DNA of 64,000 nucleotides, taken from Sanguinoderma infundibulare (taxonomy: Eukaryota > Basidiomycota > Agaricomycetes > Polyporales > Polyporaceae). The position numbers and the translations under genes are program-made. The notes below the pieces were generated by a model that made no database searches, had not been told where the DNA came from, and was given only the letters and a program-made list of their open reading frames with translations. Positions within the stretch are counted from its first letter, which is position 1. The number at the start of each line of letters is the position of its first letter. Location of the stretch: positions 1,302,001 through 1,366,000 of the forward strand of contig JAVLRN010000012.1 in NCBI GenBank assembly GCA_032821775.1, read 5' to 3'. Below are positions 22,629 through 34,536 of the stretch, one piece after another.

Positions 22629-24946
22629 ATGGACACAAACGCTTCCCTAGGGCGCTTCTATGCGTTCACCGCGAACACCTCTGCGACATTGCCGTCCTCC
22701 GCGAGCTCCCCAGGCCCCCAAACTCGTCGTCGGGGCTCTGGCTCTGATTCGCCCTCTGACGACGATGGCAGCGGTTCGCAACATGCTCATCCCCCTGGGC
22801 AGCCTCTGGCGGCATTCGGCGTCTCCCGCGCACCGTATGAGGTCCCAAATCCGCCTTCCTTCCCGCACACTCGCGTCGGGTCCGCGCCCGCCACCATTTA
22901 CGTGGACGACCCACCCTATGTTCCCCCTGGTTTTTCCGCCACCGCCCGAGCCTCCACCTTCGTCGAATCCGGACCCGATGTGCCCTTCAACCCCGCCATC
23001 CAACACTATAATGCCAATGTTCCGCCGTCGATGCACCCAACGACGCTGCACCCCGTACGTACTCATCCTTATCTGATGGAGGTATGCCCTTATCTGATGC
23101 ACATCGTAGACCACATTTCGGCGACGTAGTGGCGAGTGTAGCCCTACGGGATCTATTGGGAGCGGCAGGAGTGACCAGAGTGTTAGTAGTCAGGGGAGCG
23201 CGTCGAATGGCGTCGTAAACAATGGTTCGCCTCCTCATCATCCTGCCTTCCCTACGCACAACGTGTTTCCCCCGCCCCAACGCGTTGAGCCCCCTCCGGG
23301 CTTTAATCCTGAGCACTACCCTGCGTACGACGAACAATTCCGCAGGGTTGGTATGGAACATGCCCGCTTCGGGACCGACCCCCGTCAACCAGACCAGGCC
23401 TACTATCGCCCACGCACGCACACATATCCTTCTGTGGGTGGCGTCCAGATTCCGCCGGGAATGGCACCGGCTGAGCCGGCTCATCCGTCAAACTTCTCTT
23501 CACCCGAGCTTCACCTTCTCCCCATGCAGTCAGAAGAGCCCATCATTGACCGGGACGTGCGCCAGGACGCTGTTATTCCCGGACAGACGCGTATCTATCT
23601 TCCATCCCCTTCCGCGCTACAAACTCAAGACATGCACGCGCCCGCCGGGAGTTCGACCTCGCCACTTCGTTCTGGTGACGACTCATATATCCCGACTTCT
23701 GATGCGGACATTCGAAGGATTCTTGGACTCAGTCCCGATCAGGAACTGAGCCTCAACGCCCTCGCCGACCCCCCTCCGGGCCAGCGTCCTGGCCAGTCCA
23801 TCCCTACGCTATCCCAGCTCGCCATTCTCGGTAGTCCGACCAAGCGGTTGACTCTCCAGGAGATCTATCAGGCACTCGAGGACAGGTTCGAATGGTTCGC
23901 TGAAAATAAAGAGGACAAGTCTTGGCAGGTGCGTTCGTTTGTCGGCGTGTGTGTGCACCCGCCACACACTGACCCACATAAATCTGCAGAACTCCATTAG
24001 GCACAATCTCTCGCTCTACAAGTGCTTCAAGCGCATCCAGAAGCCGATCACCGAGCCGGGGAAGGGCAGCTATTGGGTCGTGGACTACTCCCGCGGCTCC
24101 GGCACTAAGCGTCCCCGTAAGCGCAACAAGCGTCCGACGAAGGCGCAGTTGCGCGCTCAAGCTGAGGCTGAGGCGCAAGGGATACAGGCGGCACAGGCTC
24201 CAGAAGACGCTGAGACTTCCCCCGAAGAAGATGAAGGGTTCCCCTCTCCTGCGCCGTCCACTCAAGACATGTCCATTGACCCTACGCTCCAAGGCTACGG
24301 TCACCAGGTCGGGCAAGGTCGGGCACCTCGCCCTGCGGCGCGCATGGCTAGACGTGGTAATTCCCCCTACGCGCAAACCGTACAGGTCCCAGCCCAAGGG
24401 CGACACGCCCGCCAGCAGGCTACCGGCCCTCCCACCGGCGTTCCTCAGACCGGCTTCACGCCCCCCAGCCTTTCGTCTACCTTCAATCAGCCATCATTCG
24501 GCCAGCCGTCGTTGGGACTTCCCGCGATTGGACCCACATTCGGACAATCGTCCATGGGCGGCGCCCGCTCGACTACTTCTAGCTGGCAGTCCGGCGTGCA
24601 CCAACCGTACCCGGGTGGGCAGCATTACTTACCGGCCCCGCACCCTCGAGGCATGGGCGGCAACACAGCGGTCGCACCGGGAGCCACACTCACACGCGCC
24701 CACACTTCGCCTGTGCCGTCGGGAATGCAGCACGACGCCCGCGCCACTCCGCCCTACTATCAGCTGGCCCCGCTTCAAGGTCTCCCGGATACCAGTGGCC
24801 GGTTCGTGTCGAGCAGGAACGTTGGTGGCCATGCGCCCCAGCCCCCCGCCGGATCGTCCGTGCCTCAGCCGCAATTTGTGCAGGGCTCGTCTCGTAGCGG
24901 TCGCCGCACCAGCTCCTCGTCGGAGTCCTCCCGCTCGCGGGGTTGA
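22629..24946 (+). CDS. forkhead (winged-helix) transcription factor
   Basis: A DNA-binding regulator of the forkhead family. Exon 1 starts [18 protein letters not shown] at 22629, a Ser/Pro-rich arm. Exon 2 runs to 23928. The DNA-binding domain spans the second intron (23929-23989): [33 protein letters not shown], then [16 protein letters not shown] (recognition helix, starting 23990) and [16 protein letters not shown] basic wing follows ([19 protein letters not shown]). The rest is a Pro/Gln/Gly-rich tail with repeated SFGQPS-like units, ending SSESSRSRG at 24946. Length is near 740 residues. The exon 1 to exon 2 junction (about 23055-23137) is not settled: several donors and acceptors exist and I could not find a phase-consistent canonical pair. 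The family is certain; the target process cannot be read from sequence. Confidence 0.88.
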
Positions 24947-25866
24947 ACGTTTTATCGTCGGAGCTAACAAGAGGCCCGGGCCACTGTGCTCCGCGCTGGA
25001 CGAGAAAAACCAGAACGGAGCTGAGTGCGTCTGGGAAGTAGAAGGGAAGTAGATTCGGAATATGCCGCCAAGCTCAGGCTGAAGCACGCTACACGCAACA
25101 ATTCTTCCTCATGACCACGTACACGACAACCTATGACCGTCTCCCCATTTCCGATCTCGTTCTCGAAGTCTCCATCCGTCGTCATCGTCTTGCGCGGACG
25201 CCCCAAGTTGTCCGCCGCCTTGCCCCCCTGTTTTCCCCGCTATCTCATTCTCATCGCCATTTGTCGGAATATCGAGTCCGAACGAGTGTTATGACTGACC
25301 TACGTGCCACCGCTCTCGCTGTCACGGCTCTTACGCTATCATCCGCGTTCCCTGTCTGCCTGTTCTTTTGTTCTCCATGCTGCCCCGTGTCCTGCTCGCT
25401 CTAGAAATTACTTGCATACTCATGTTTTGCATCGTGTTCTCCGCCCAAGTACGAAATCTCATCTATACGCTTTTGTCGTTCGTGTCCTTTACCCCGCTAT
25501 CCGTATCTGTTCTTGTTTTCTGCTGTTGTTACCTTGTGTCTGTACGAGTACGATGTCTGATGTAGCGTGATAAAACTATGGCACATCACCCGCGCCTGCA
25601 TGGGTCGTTGCCCTATTAATATATGAGACCCGACTCTTATTTAAAATTTTCGATGGTCTGCAGCATGCGGCAAGGAGCAGTCCAGATGGCACACAATGAT
25701 ATACCGACGCTGCAAATAGCACCATGAGACTCACCATCGACCGCCTCAAGTATTTGCCGATGTGCGTGTCTATTATCGAGATACCGTCGGTGACCTACAC
25801 GCCTACTAGCGCACTCTATCCCACCCAGACTTCTCTATGTACCGACGATGTGATCGATCACTATTC
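24947..25866. other. convergent intergenic, no gene seen
   Basis: About 920 bp between the stops of the forkhead gene (plus strand) and the cyclotransferase-like gene (minus strand). It contains the two 3' untranslated regions. A run of pyrimidine-rich plus-strand frames around 25300-25570 has no family resemblance. Confidence 0.4.
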
Positions 25867-26839
25867 TTATCGACCTTCTACCTCCACGACCAAGGATTCC
25901 CTAACTCTACCGGTCTCGGGTTGGTCGGCATCGTCGACGATCTCCGTCTGCAGGATCTTGCCGTTCATCTCGCGCCGCCTGTCCACTTCGACGTAGTTGT
26001 CGTCCAGTGCGCCGCGCCCGATCCACTTCCACGCGTTTTCGCGGATGAAGTCGTCGTACGACCAGAGCTCCGGGCTCAGGCCGCCCAGCGGCCCGGCGTA
26101 GACGTACGTCTCGGCGGGCAGCGGAGGTGCGAGCGAGTCGAGGGGAGGGAGCTCTGGCGCGTTCAGCGGGACGACGTAGGCGTCGGTGGCGGATTGGGGC
26201 GGGGGCGATGGGGCGCCGACGCTCGGAATGGTTGTGCGAGGAACGGGGGTGGACGAGAGGGAGGTCAGGGGGCCAAGGGGGCGGACGAGGACGCTCTCGC
26301 GGGTGTATTCCTGAGAGAACGATTGTATACCAGTCAGCTTCGCGGCGGGGGAATCAGGAGCGCCGTGTACGTACGTCGCCTTCGAAGAGGTCCAGGAGGG
26401 CGATGTCCCTGTCGTCGAGCCCGGTCACGAGCGTGCCTCGGACGTTTCGCTCGTCCGCCGGTGGTTCTGCGTGTCCGGAGGTTGCGAAGAGCTCGCGGCT
26501 CTTTTCGTAGGGCAGAACCGCCGGGTAGTCTGCGTTCTGATGGCCAAGATGAGCGCGTGGGTTAAGATGGGGAACAAAGTTGACTGACTCGGATCTTGTG
26601 TCGAGTATGTTCCTGCGTAACGGGTAGTCAGTATATCAGTGTAAAGAGACAGAATCCAAAAGCATGCGATTGGGATCCTCTTCCGGGTAGCAAATCATCA
26701 TTTAACCACTTCCCGCAGCTTCGAAACTCACTAGGAGCAGCGCCGGACATATCTCCAGTCCGCTGCCTTGATGGCCAATCACCCGGCGCAGGATCGACGG
26801 GTGAAGAAGGGTCCCATAGAAAAAGGCTGAATGCGACAT
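25867..26839 (-). CDS. AIG2/gamma-glutamylcyclotransferase-like protein
   Basis: A small cytosolic protein of the AIG2-like gamma-glutamylcyclotransferase fold; relatives cyclise gamma-glutamyl amines or peptides to 5-oxoproline. It starts MSHSAFFYGTLLHPSILRRV at 26839. The FFYGTLLHP segment is the family's substrate loop (Y-G-T-L). Next come GLEICPALLL, ADYPAVLPYEKSRELFATSG, VRGTLVTGLDDRDIALLDLF and EGDEYTRESVLVRPL, in which the Glu of FEGDEY matches the catalytic acid position. The tail contains SPELWSYDDFIRENAWKWIG and ends VEVEGR at 25867. At least two introns lie near 26700-26560 and 26390-26310. An upstream in-frame ATG exists but would add an unrelated leader. The gene diverges from the methionyl-tRNA synthetase across about 460 bp. 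Confidence 0.82.
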
Positions 26840-27301
26840 CTTCAATCCGTGGTGTCCGGCCACGGCTTTCTTGAACGAAATGGTGGGAGAAGAGGGAACA
26901 ATCAACATGCAGTCACGATAGCGTCCGGGATCCAAATTGTGATGTTTCTGACGTGATTAGATAAGGTTCGCTGGCACCGCGATTATGCTAAGCTTGAGGG
27001 CAATCCAGAGGCGGTCTCTTCCACAACCCTACGCAACTCCATGAGTGGTTAACCCATGAAAATGACAAGAGGTGTCACGACAAAGGGGCTGCTCGTCTGT
27101 GGTGAAAGTCGCAACATATTGGCTGTGGCGATGCCGTCCACGTGGCTCGATCGAGTCAGGCGTCGCGTAGATCTGCTTTGCGCTCCCCGCCATCTTCGGT
27201 GCAATCCTCTCTCTATTAGACCCCTTCCGCTCCCCACTCTCTCGCTCGATCTTCTCTGGCTCTCTGGATACATTCAGAACACATAGAGGCGATAGAAGAG
27301 C
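26840..27301. promoter_or_regulatory. shared divergent intergenic region
   Basis: These 462 bp separate the start codons of the cyclotransferase-like gene (minus) and methionyl-tRNA synthetase (plus). It must contain both promoters. No TATA box at a convincing distance was seen and the short frames inside look spurious. Confidence 0.5.
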
Positions 27302-30115
27302 ATGGCTCAGAAGATCCGCGAGGCGGAGGGCGTGCTCCGCGCGATACCCAAACCTGGAGAAACCATGTACGCGCGCGTTCCGTTCCCCTTGCCGTCGGTC
27401 GCACCCTTACAATCCACCGGACAGCCTCCCTGTTCCAGGAGAAGAGAACATCCTGATTACCTCTGCACTACCCTATTGCAACAACGTCCCCCATCTTGGT
27501 ATGTTCCCCACCATCCTTTGATAGATCCTTGTCCGAGCTTCTCGTAGGGAACATCATCGGGAGTACGCTCAGTGCGGATGTCTTTGCTCGGTGCGTAATG
27601 AATCGTCTTTGTGAATCTTTTGGTTGCTGATACGTTCAACAACAGCTATAGTCGTAAGTGCTGCAACTGCCCAAAATCGATCGCGTGCCCAGACTAGCGG
27701 CTAGGTACTCGCAACCGGAAAACTCTCTATGTCTGTGGCACCGACGAGTACGGTACTGCGACAGAGACCCAAGCAATCAAGGAGGGCCTCACCCCTAGAG
27801 CGCTGTGCGACAAGTACAACGCGGTCCATGTAGAGACCTACAAGTGGTTCGAGCTGAGGTATGGCGCGACCTGCTGCTCGTATGGCGCTAGGCTTATCAT
27901 CACGATCGCAGCTTCGACATCTTCAGCCGCACGTCAACACCAAAACATACCGAGTAAGGCTTCGCGCCACCCATCGCCTGCCATGGCCTCACTGTGCCTT
28001 CAGGATTTGCCAGGAGATCTACCTGAACCTGGCCAAGAACAACTTCTTAGAGAGGGCGGAGAAGGAACAGACGTTCTGTGAGGGATGCAGCAAGTGCGTA
28101 GTACGTTCATCGCGGAGGCAACTTGTCTTACACAACTTCAGATTCCTGGCAGATCGCTTCGTGGAAGGGACGTGTCCTCACTGTGGCTCTGACGTGAGTT
28201 CTGATGCTTTTGGTTGCATGGATTCCCATTCAAACGGTGCCGGTCAGGACGCGCGAGGCGATCAATGCGATTCTTGCGGTCGGACGCTCGATGCTATCGA
28301 GCTCATCAACCCTCGCTGTCTTGTCGACAAGACTCACAACGTCACCACGCGTACGACAGCCCACATGTATGTCCGTCTCAACCAGCTCCAGGCACGCACA
28401 GAAGAGTGGATCAAGAGGTCGGCGAAGGAGGGGAACTGGTCGCCGAATGCCGTCATCAATGGAGAAGGGGAGATCATTGATGCACGACTCAAGAGTGGTC
28501 TACGGCCGAGTCCAGTCACCCGTGATCTGACTTGGGGCGTTCCAGTTCCGCACGTCGAGGGCAAGGAGCACGAAGGCATGGAGAGCAAAGTCTTCTGTAC
28601 GTGTTTCATTGGTATGTATGTAAACCGTTGCGTTTTACTGAGCTTTTGGCAGATGTCTGGGTAAGCTGTGTCTATCGACCCGTTCTGCTGGAGGAATGCT
28701 CATCTGTCACAGTTCGACGCATGTATCGGTTACCCCAGTATCACAGCCATCTACACTCCCGAGTGGAAGAAGTGGTGGTTCGACAACAAGAACGTGCATC
28801 TATACCAGTTCATGGGCAAGGATAATGTTTATTTCCACGTCATTTACTTCCCCTGCATTCAGCATGGGGATGGCCGTGATTGGACCATGATCCACCATCT
28901 CTCAACAACAGGTGAGAAGATTACATGTTCACATTCCCCCACGACTGACGTCCCACGAAGAGTTCCTCAACTACGAGGGTGGCAAGTTCTCGAAGAGCCA
29001 CAACCGTGGCGTTTTCGGTCCTGCGGCGAGAGAGACAGGCATCCCACCATCAGTATGGAGGTATTACCTGATTTCGACGAGGCCGGAGACTGCAGACGCT
29101 ATGTTCTCTTGGGCAGACTGCGTGAGTAGTGTTGCGTTGTGGATGCCAGCTTGATTCATTTTCTGACGGTTCATGCAGATCGCAGCGAACAACAACGTGC
29201 TCCTGAACAAGTGCGTGTGCTACCACAATATGGACTGTATTATCCCACCTAAGCTAACCCGTTGGTAGCTTTGGAAACTTCGTCAACCGTGCCCTCAAGT
29301 TCGTCTCTTCACAGTACGGAAGCACGATACCTGAGAGCGGGGATGAGCCCGGACCCTACTCGCCGAACGACGAGCACGACGCCGAGTTCTTTACGGAGGT
29401 CAACAACCTGATCAAGGAGTACATCGACAACATGGACGTTGTCAAGCTCCGTTCAGGCCTGCACACCGTGATGGCGATCTCCGCCCGCGGCAACCTCTAC
29501 CTCCAGTCATCCGGCCTGAACAAGCAGCTCATGACCGAGAACCCCAAGCGTTGTGCCCAAGTCGTCTCCCGCGCTCTCAACCTCATCTACCTCCTCTCCG
29601 CCCTCATCCACCCCTTCATGCCGTCGACTGAGGCCGCGATCCTCGCCCAGCTCAACGCCCCCTCGCGCGCGGTCTCGACCGTGCTCTCCAACGACGTCCT
29701 CGCTGGACACACGATCGGCACGCCAGAGCACCTCTTCAAGCGCATCGACGAGAAGATGGCCGACGTCTGGCGTGACAAGTTCGGCGGCAACAAGCCCAAG
29801 GACGCCACCCCGCTCTCGGAGGCGGCGGACGCGACACACGTCGCTCCGGGCATGTCGAAGCGCAAGGCGGCCGCGGCGAAGAAGGCAGCAGATAAAGACA
29901 AGGCCTCTGCGTTGGCGGACGGACCGAAGTCGGCCGAGGTGCTCGCGTGGGAGCAGAAGGTGGCAGAACAGGGCCAGGTCGTGCGCGAGCTCAAGGCGAG
30001 GCCGAAGACGGAGGAGAACGACAAGGAGATCGCGAAGGCAGTGGAGGAGCTGAAGCGGCTGAAGGTGGAGCTTGCTGAGCTGAGCAGCAAGTCGCAGACT
30101 CCTGAGGCGGCGTGA
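27302..30115 (+). CDS. methionyl-tRNA synthetase, cytosolic type, with WHEP-like C-terminus
   Basis: Charges tRNA-Met with methionine for cytosolic translation. It starts [20 protein letters not shown] at 27302 without the long GST-like N-terminal domain of the yeast enzyme. Exons then give [20 protein letters not shown] (class I signature, HLGN for HIGH), [20 protein letters not shown], a zinc-binding insert with CEGCSK, CPHCGSD and DQCDSCGRT, then [53 protein letters not shown] (KFSKS for KMSKS), [15 protein letters not shown] and the anticodon-binding helices. After an Ala/Lys-rich linker, residues coded by about 29935-30090 ([29 protein letters not shown]) resemble a WHEP helix-turn-helix. 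It ends KSQTPEAA. Roughly a dozen introns and about 700 residues. Confidence 0.9.
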
Positions 30116-31559
30116 GCGTTCTCGTGGTCGAACACATCCTCGAGAACGTGAGATGGGTGTGGGACACGCGCATCGGTCGACGCCGACAGCTTGGGGTGCG
30201 AAACGGGAGAAGCGGGAGGTCCGGAAGCAACCGCAGTGTATGGAATTCTGTTGTATCAATGAGACGTCGTTAATTGCCCGCTCGAGCACGCGTCGGAGCT
30301 GCTAAATTGCAGGCCATCATCAAACACCTTAGCTTACCAGCTCACCTTGGACGCCGATCTCCTCGACTGATCTTGACGCTCCTGGGCGAACGCTTCGCCC
30401 TGGAGCTGTTCCACATCCGGGCAAGCGGACGTCGGTGCTGATTCATCCAAGGCACTTCCACTACTAGTCGGACGACGTGTGTTTTTGGCACAGTCCCGTT
30501 CCAAGTCCCGCTGGACAAACGGGACGGTACGCCGACTACTTCGCGATGGTTTGATGTTCAGCATCTTCGGTCCCGCTGCTCCGTGTTAGAAGTATGTATG
30601 TGTATTCGGTCCTGGGGTTCAATATTAACATTCGTCTCTACTCGCAGGTCTGAATCTGCCTGGAGCTCCAGGTGGCTATCGCACTTCACCCGTTGTTTTG
30701 GTTCCTTTATTTCCGATAGTCATTGCTGTCATCTGACATCTTCGCGTGGTTTGAGATTTTAGCAAAGACGTTGTACATTATATTCCATAGAACACCATCG
30801 GTTGGTGAAGAAGGCCTGGAACAAACGTAAGTGCTAGTGGAATATTCTTGTCATTGACGACGCACTAGTACAGACTAATGGTAGTAGCACCTGCTTTGGC
30901 CGTTGATCAATGATTGCCGTGGATCAAAACCCCTCCGAAGCTTAACCGATTGATCCATCATTCCCGCGTTAGCCCCGGCGGGGAGGTTGCCATGTAATAT
31001 CAACCTCTCATCACACGCCATACGTCACTAACCTCCTTCAACACCGCAGGATTTGGCACTCGTATTGCCAATCTTATCCCAAGTCCCCGTGCGCAGCGGG
31101 CCGGACTCATTGGTGGTGAGTGTAAATACCGCTGCGCTGTTCAAATCAACACTCTAGACATCATGTGGAAGCATTTAGCTTAAATAAAGAAACTATACCG
31201 GCGACGAGTCTCGGCAAAACGAGCACCCATCCCAACTCGTCCCAAATGGTTGCAACCTGTTGCAACGCCTTCCGCGGGAGATCCAGATCCCGGCCCGACG
31301 CCGCTAGTATCGCGGGAGGGACCACGCTAACAGGACGATCGGCACAGGTCTATGGCCTCCCTCCTCGTTTTGCCGGCCCCGATGCGTTGATGCGCCTGCT
31401 AACGTGGGCCTATGGCGCCCTCAACCATCCCTTCTAGACGGTTGCTGCGCTGACGACGGTCGACGGTCGACGGACCACTACATAACTCCTGCTGGGCTGG
31501 GCGACGGCCCACTTGTCCGCCCATGATCCCGCCGCCCCGTACCGGTCAGTCCTCTTGAC
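30116..31559. other. intergenic, no gene seen
   Basis: About 1.4 kb between the synthetase stop and the second DUF6534-type gene. A 76-codon minus frame (30334-30564) is basic and ends at a possible donor, but no partner exon was found. A conventional TATA box for the downstream gene was not seen. Confidence 0.4.
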
Positions 31560-33805
31560 ATGAGTGACTCTTTCGACCCCAGTGCGTACCTCGACTGGTT
31601 GTGAGTCCCCTTGTCTGCTCGTCATGCCCGTGATCAATCGCTCACCGCGTTCGGTTTTGCAGTCTTGGAACCGTGCTGGCGGGTCTCGGCATCACCGCAG
31701 CGTACGTCGTTTGACACTGCACGTCACTCACCGGTTGGCTCACGTTGGACGATGCCCTGTCGTACAGGTTATTCGGATGTACGTTTGAACCTTTCCTTGC
31801 GATAGTCACTCCAAGTCTAACCTGGCATTCAGTTGCGACCGCACAGTTCGGGTACTACCTAGTACACTACTGGCGCGGTGACAGACCTTTGTTGCGGACG
31901 ATTGTGAGTACCTGTATGTTTCTTGTGGCTGGCGGTCATCAACACAGCACCCGTCGCCTAGGTGGCTTCCGTCTGGGCCCTGGATGGGCTTCACTTGGGC
32001 CTTTACTGTTTCGCCAGTATGTCCGTTAGATCTCCTCTGGTTTCGCACTGTTGATCGCTGTTTTTCCATAGTGTACGACTCCGTCGTGAACCACCATGGT
32101 AGCTTTGCTGCTCAGGGTATACCTTGGTATGTCGATGCTTACGTTCGTCTACGTCCCACTGTGCTCATAATCGGCGTGGAATACAGGGCGTCGACAGTAA
32201 GTGGACTAATACCCTTTATGAACCGGCGGCGCCAATCAGTTACGCCGTTTAGTCTCAGATCCTTGTCAACGTGCGTCACTATCCACACTCTGATATACCA
32301 CGATCGGTTCGCTAACTGTGTTCTAGGCATGTCTGATCGCTATTGTCCAAGGGTACGTGCGTGCGCTACTCAGAGGTCGTGCGTGTCTGACGTTTCCACA
32401 GGTTTTACATCTTTCGTGTCTGGGGACGTGAGTGTCGAATACCAATCCATGTCAGAGGCTGCATTAACCGGTATATCAGTCAGCGGGAGGCGTATTGACA
32501 TCACAATAGCCCTGGTGCGCGATTACATCTCGGACGGTTCTTGTGACAAAACCTCACGCAGTACATGACACAGGGCATCGTTTCTGCAGCTGACTTTAGT
32601 ATGTATCGCCATACGTGGATTGTCTGCTCCGCTGATTTGCCATTCTGTGTCTACCCAGTCGTCGCAGTTGGTGAGAGACTACTTACTTGGTGATGATGAT
32701 TGCATAGCTCACTCTCTACGATGATTAGTGATGATGACGAAGATGTTCGTTTTCGCGACTTTATAGACGTTGCGATGACTCTAATTACCTATAGCTTTTT
32801 GGCGACGACATTGGACGTCATAGAGAAGCTCCATGTACGTCTGAGCACTGCGTGGTGGACCTTGTATTCGCTGATAGCGTCTACAGGGCTTCGTAGTTGC
32901 TCTTAGCTCCGTCACTGCAACGGCTGACATCCTCCTCACGATCACGCTCGTGGTTCTTCTCCTCATGTCAAAGACAAGAGGGTCGAGGTATGTGCTCCTG
33001 CCCTCGCTAGTGGTGTCTTTGCCGTCTGACGTCTCGGGCCATACAGGAATAAGCGTCTGATCCACAGACTAGTGGGCACTCTTCTCTTTCCAATATCTTT
33101 GTCTGAATCGAAATGTTTTCCAGATGTTTTACCCGATCAACACCGGACTGTTGACTAGGTACTTTCCAGTATGATGTCCTTTGCGGTTTGCAGATGTTGA
33201 CATGTTTGTAGTTGTTGCGCATTTCTGACCCTTGTTACGGTAATGCCTTGTTCCATCGCAGCGATCTCGAATGTTGCTAATGTAAGGGACACAAGAGCAT
33301 CACGGGACCGGCAACGAACCTCTACATAGTCTTCTACTACATTGGAGCAAGATGTAGGTGCTTCCTCATTCCATCCCACAGGACGGATGCTGAGCATCGG
33401 CTCGGCAGTGTACACGGTTTGCATGATCGCCAACCTCAACGCTCGCGAAGGTCTGCGCGCACAAATGGCAGCTGCTACGGGCATCACGACCATGCCACTA
33501 GCGCATGAGGTCCGTAAACCCGCGGTGCTGAAGAAACGGTACTCTGTGCGTCAGATCGCTTCCCCTCAACTTCGGTTTTGGACGCAATGCTAACGCGCCT
33601 AACTTTACCCCAGCCCTTCACCACCCAGCGAAGTTCTGGGAGCGGGAGCGGGAGTGGCAGCGGCGGCACAGTGAATCCGGTGGCTCCAGTACTCCCACCA
33701 GTACCCAGGATCATGCTCAAGCTCGCACCTTTCTGGGATTATGAAGCAGATGCGCCGCGCCCCGGTCGCCGGCATACAGATACCCTTTCGCTTCTGAAGC
33801 AATAA
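31560..33805 (+). CDS. DUF6534-type seven-helix fungal membrane protein
   Basis: Second member of the family described at 17417-19651. It starts MSDSFDPSAYLDWL at 31560. Exons then give LGTVLAGLGITAA and LFGCTF (helix 1), FGYYLVHYWRGDRPLLRTI, VASVWALDGLHLGLYCFAS (helix 2), SVVNHHGSFAAQGIPWYV, ACLIAIVQ-GFYIFRVWG (helix 4 region), GFVVALSSVTATADILLTIT and LVVLLLMSKTRGSR (helix 5), INTGLLT-SL, and MLSIGSAVYTVCMIANLNAR (the end-of-helix-7 signature, ANLNAR). The cytosolic tail carries a SGSGSGSGSGG run and ends RHTDTLSLLKQ at 33805. Many short introns; central exons are approximate. Function in this family is unknown. Confidence 0.7.
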
Positions 33806-34536
33806 CACGCGTCCTACCTATACCCCTCTGAGGCCGTATCGCCGCTTCCAGACGAGTCACTCGACATCCATGCCCGTCTGACCCGAAGATGCAACGGCGC
33901 GTTCCGAATAGACCAGTGTCTGGCGTGCCACTATGGACGCCCTTTCTTGGGGCGCGGTATAGCCCGCTTCCATTGTAGCCGTATCCTCGCACGCTCATGT
34001 CGGTGTATCATATCACAGGATTCGTAGCTCGAGAGGTTTCATGATACCGAATGCACGTCTCTCTGATTGTCGCTCAGACGATATGACATCGCCTGTGGTC
34101 CGTCCCAGCGTTGAGTGGTTTCGCAATGATGTCGATGGGCCAGGGCCGACGTCTTCAATTGCCGGCGTTAGACGTTAAATATTCGCTGCCGCTTCTCTGA
34201 CCGCAGTCGGGTTGCTACGGCTCGCTTTACTGGCGGGGAGTGGCCCTCCGTGACGACGACTAAAGCCGACCTGACAGCGACTCATGATAACCTCCCGTAC
34301 CCTCCCGCTTTTAATTTACTGAACACTCGATGCCGCGGCGATGTATCGCGGTACGTGGGCGCTTACACGACGAGGCTCGCGATGCGTCTCCTGGCGCGAC
34401 GTTAACGTTCAACGTTGTTCAACGCCCAATCGATCAATGGAAGCAGCTCACAGCGTTTAGCGGTCATAGCGCGGCGGACATCAGACCTGTCGTGTTGAAA
34501 CAAACAGTCCCCCGCCAAACCCTACCACCTCCTGCC
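33806..34536. other. intergenic, no gene seen
   Basis: About 730 bp between the DUF6534-type gene and the hydrolase gene, both plus-strand. It contains the promoter of the hydrolase. Frames at 33717-33998 (minus) and 34330 (plus, running into the hydrolase in frame) look spurious or untranslated. Confidence 0.4.

Noticed and set aside
21824..22636. 270-codon minus-strand open frame
   Set aside because: Its start overlaps the forkhead start codon on the other strand, composition is Arg/Ser/Cys-rich without family resemblance, and it lies in the likely forkhead 5' region.
25837..26565. 242-codon plus-strand frame
   Set aside because: It is the antisense shadow of the cyclotransferase-like gene, whose minus-strand product matches a known family.
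30334..30564. 76-codon basic minus-strand frame as a small gene
   Set aside because: Possible donor at its end but no partner exon or homology that I can recognise.
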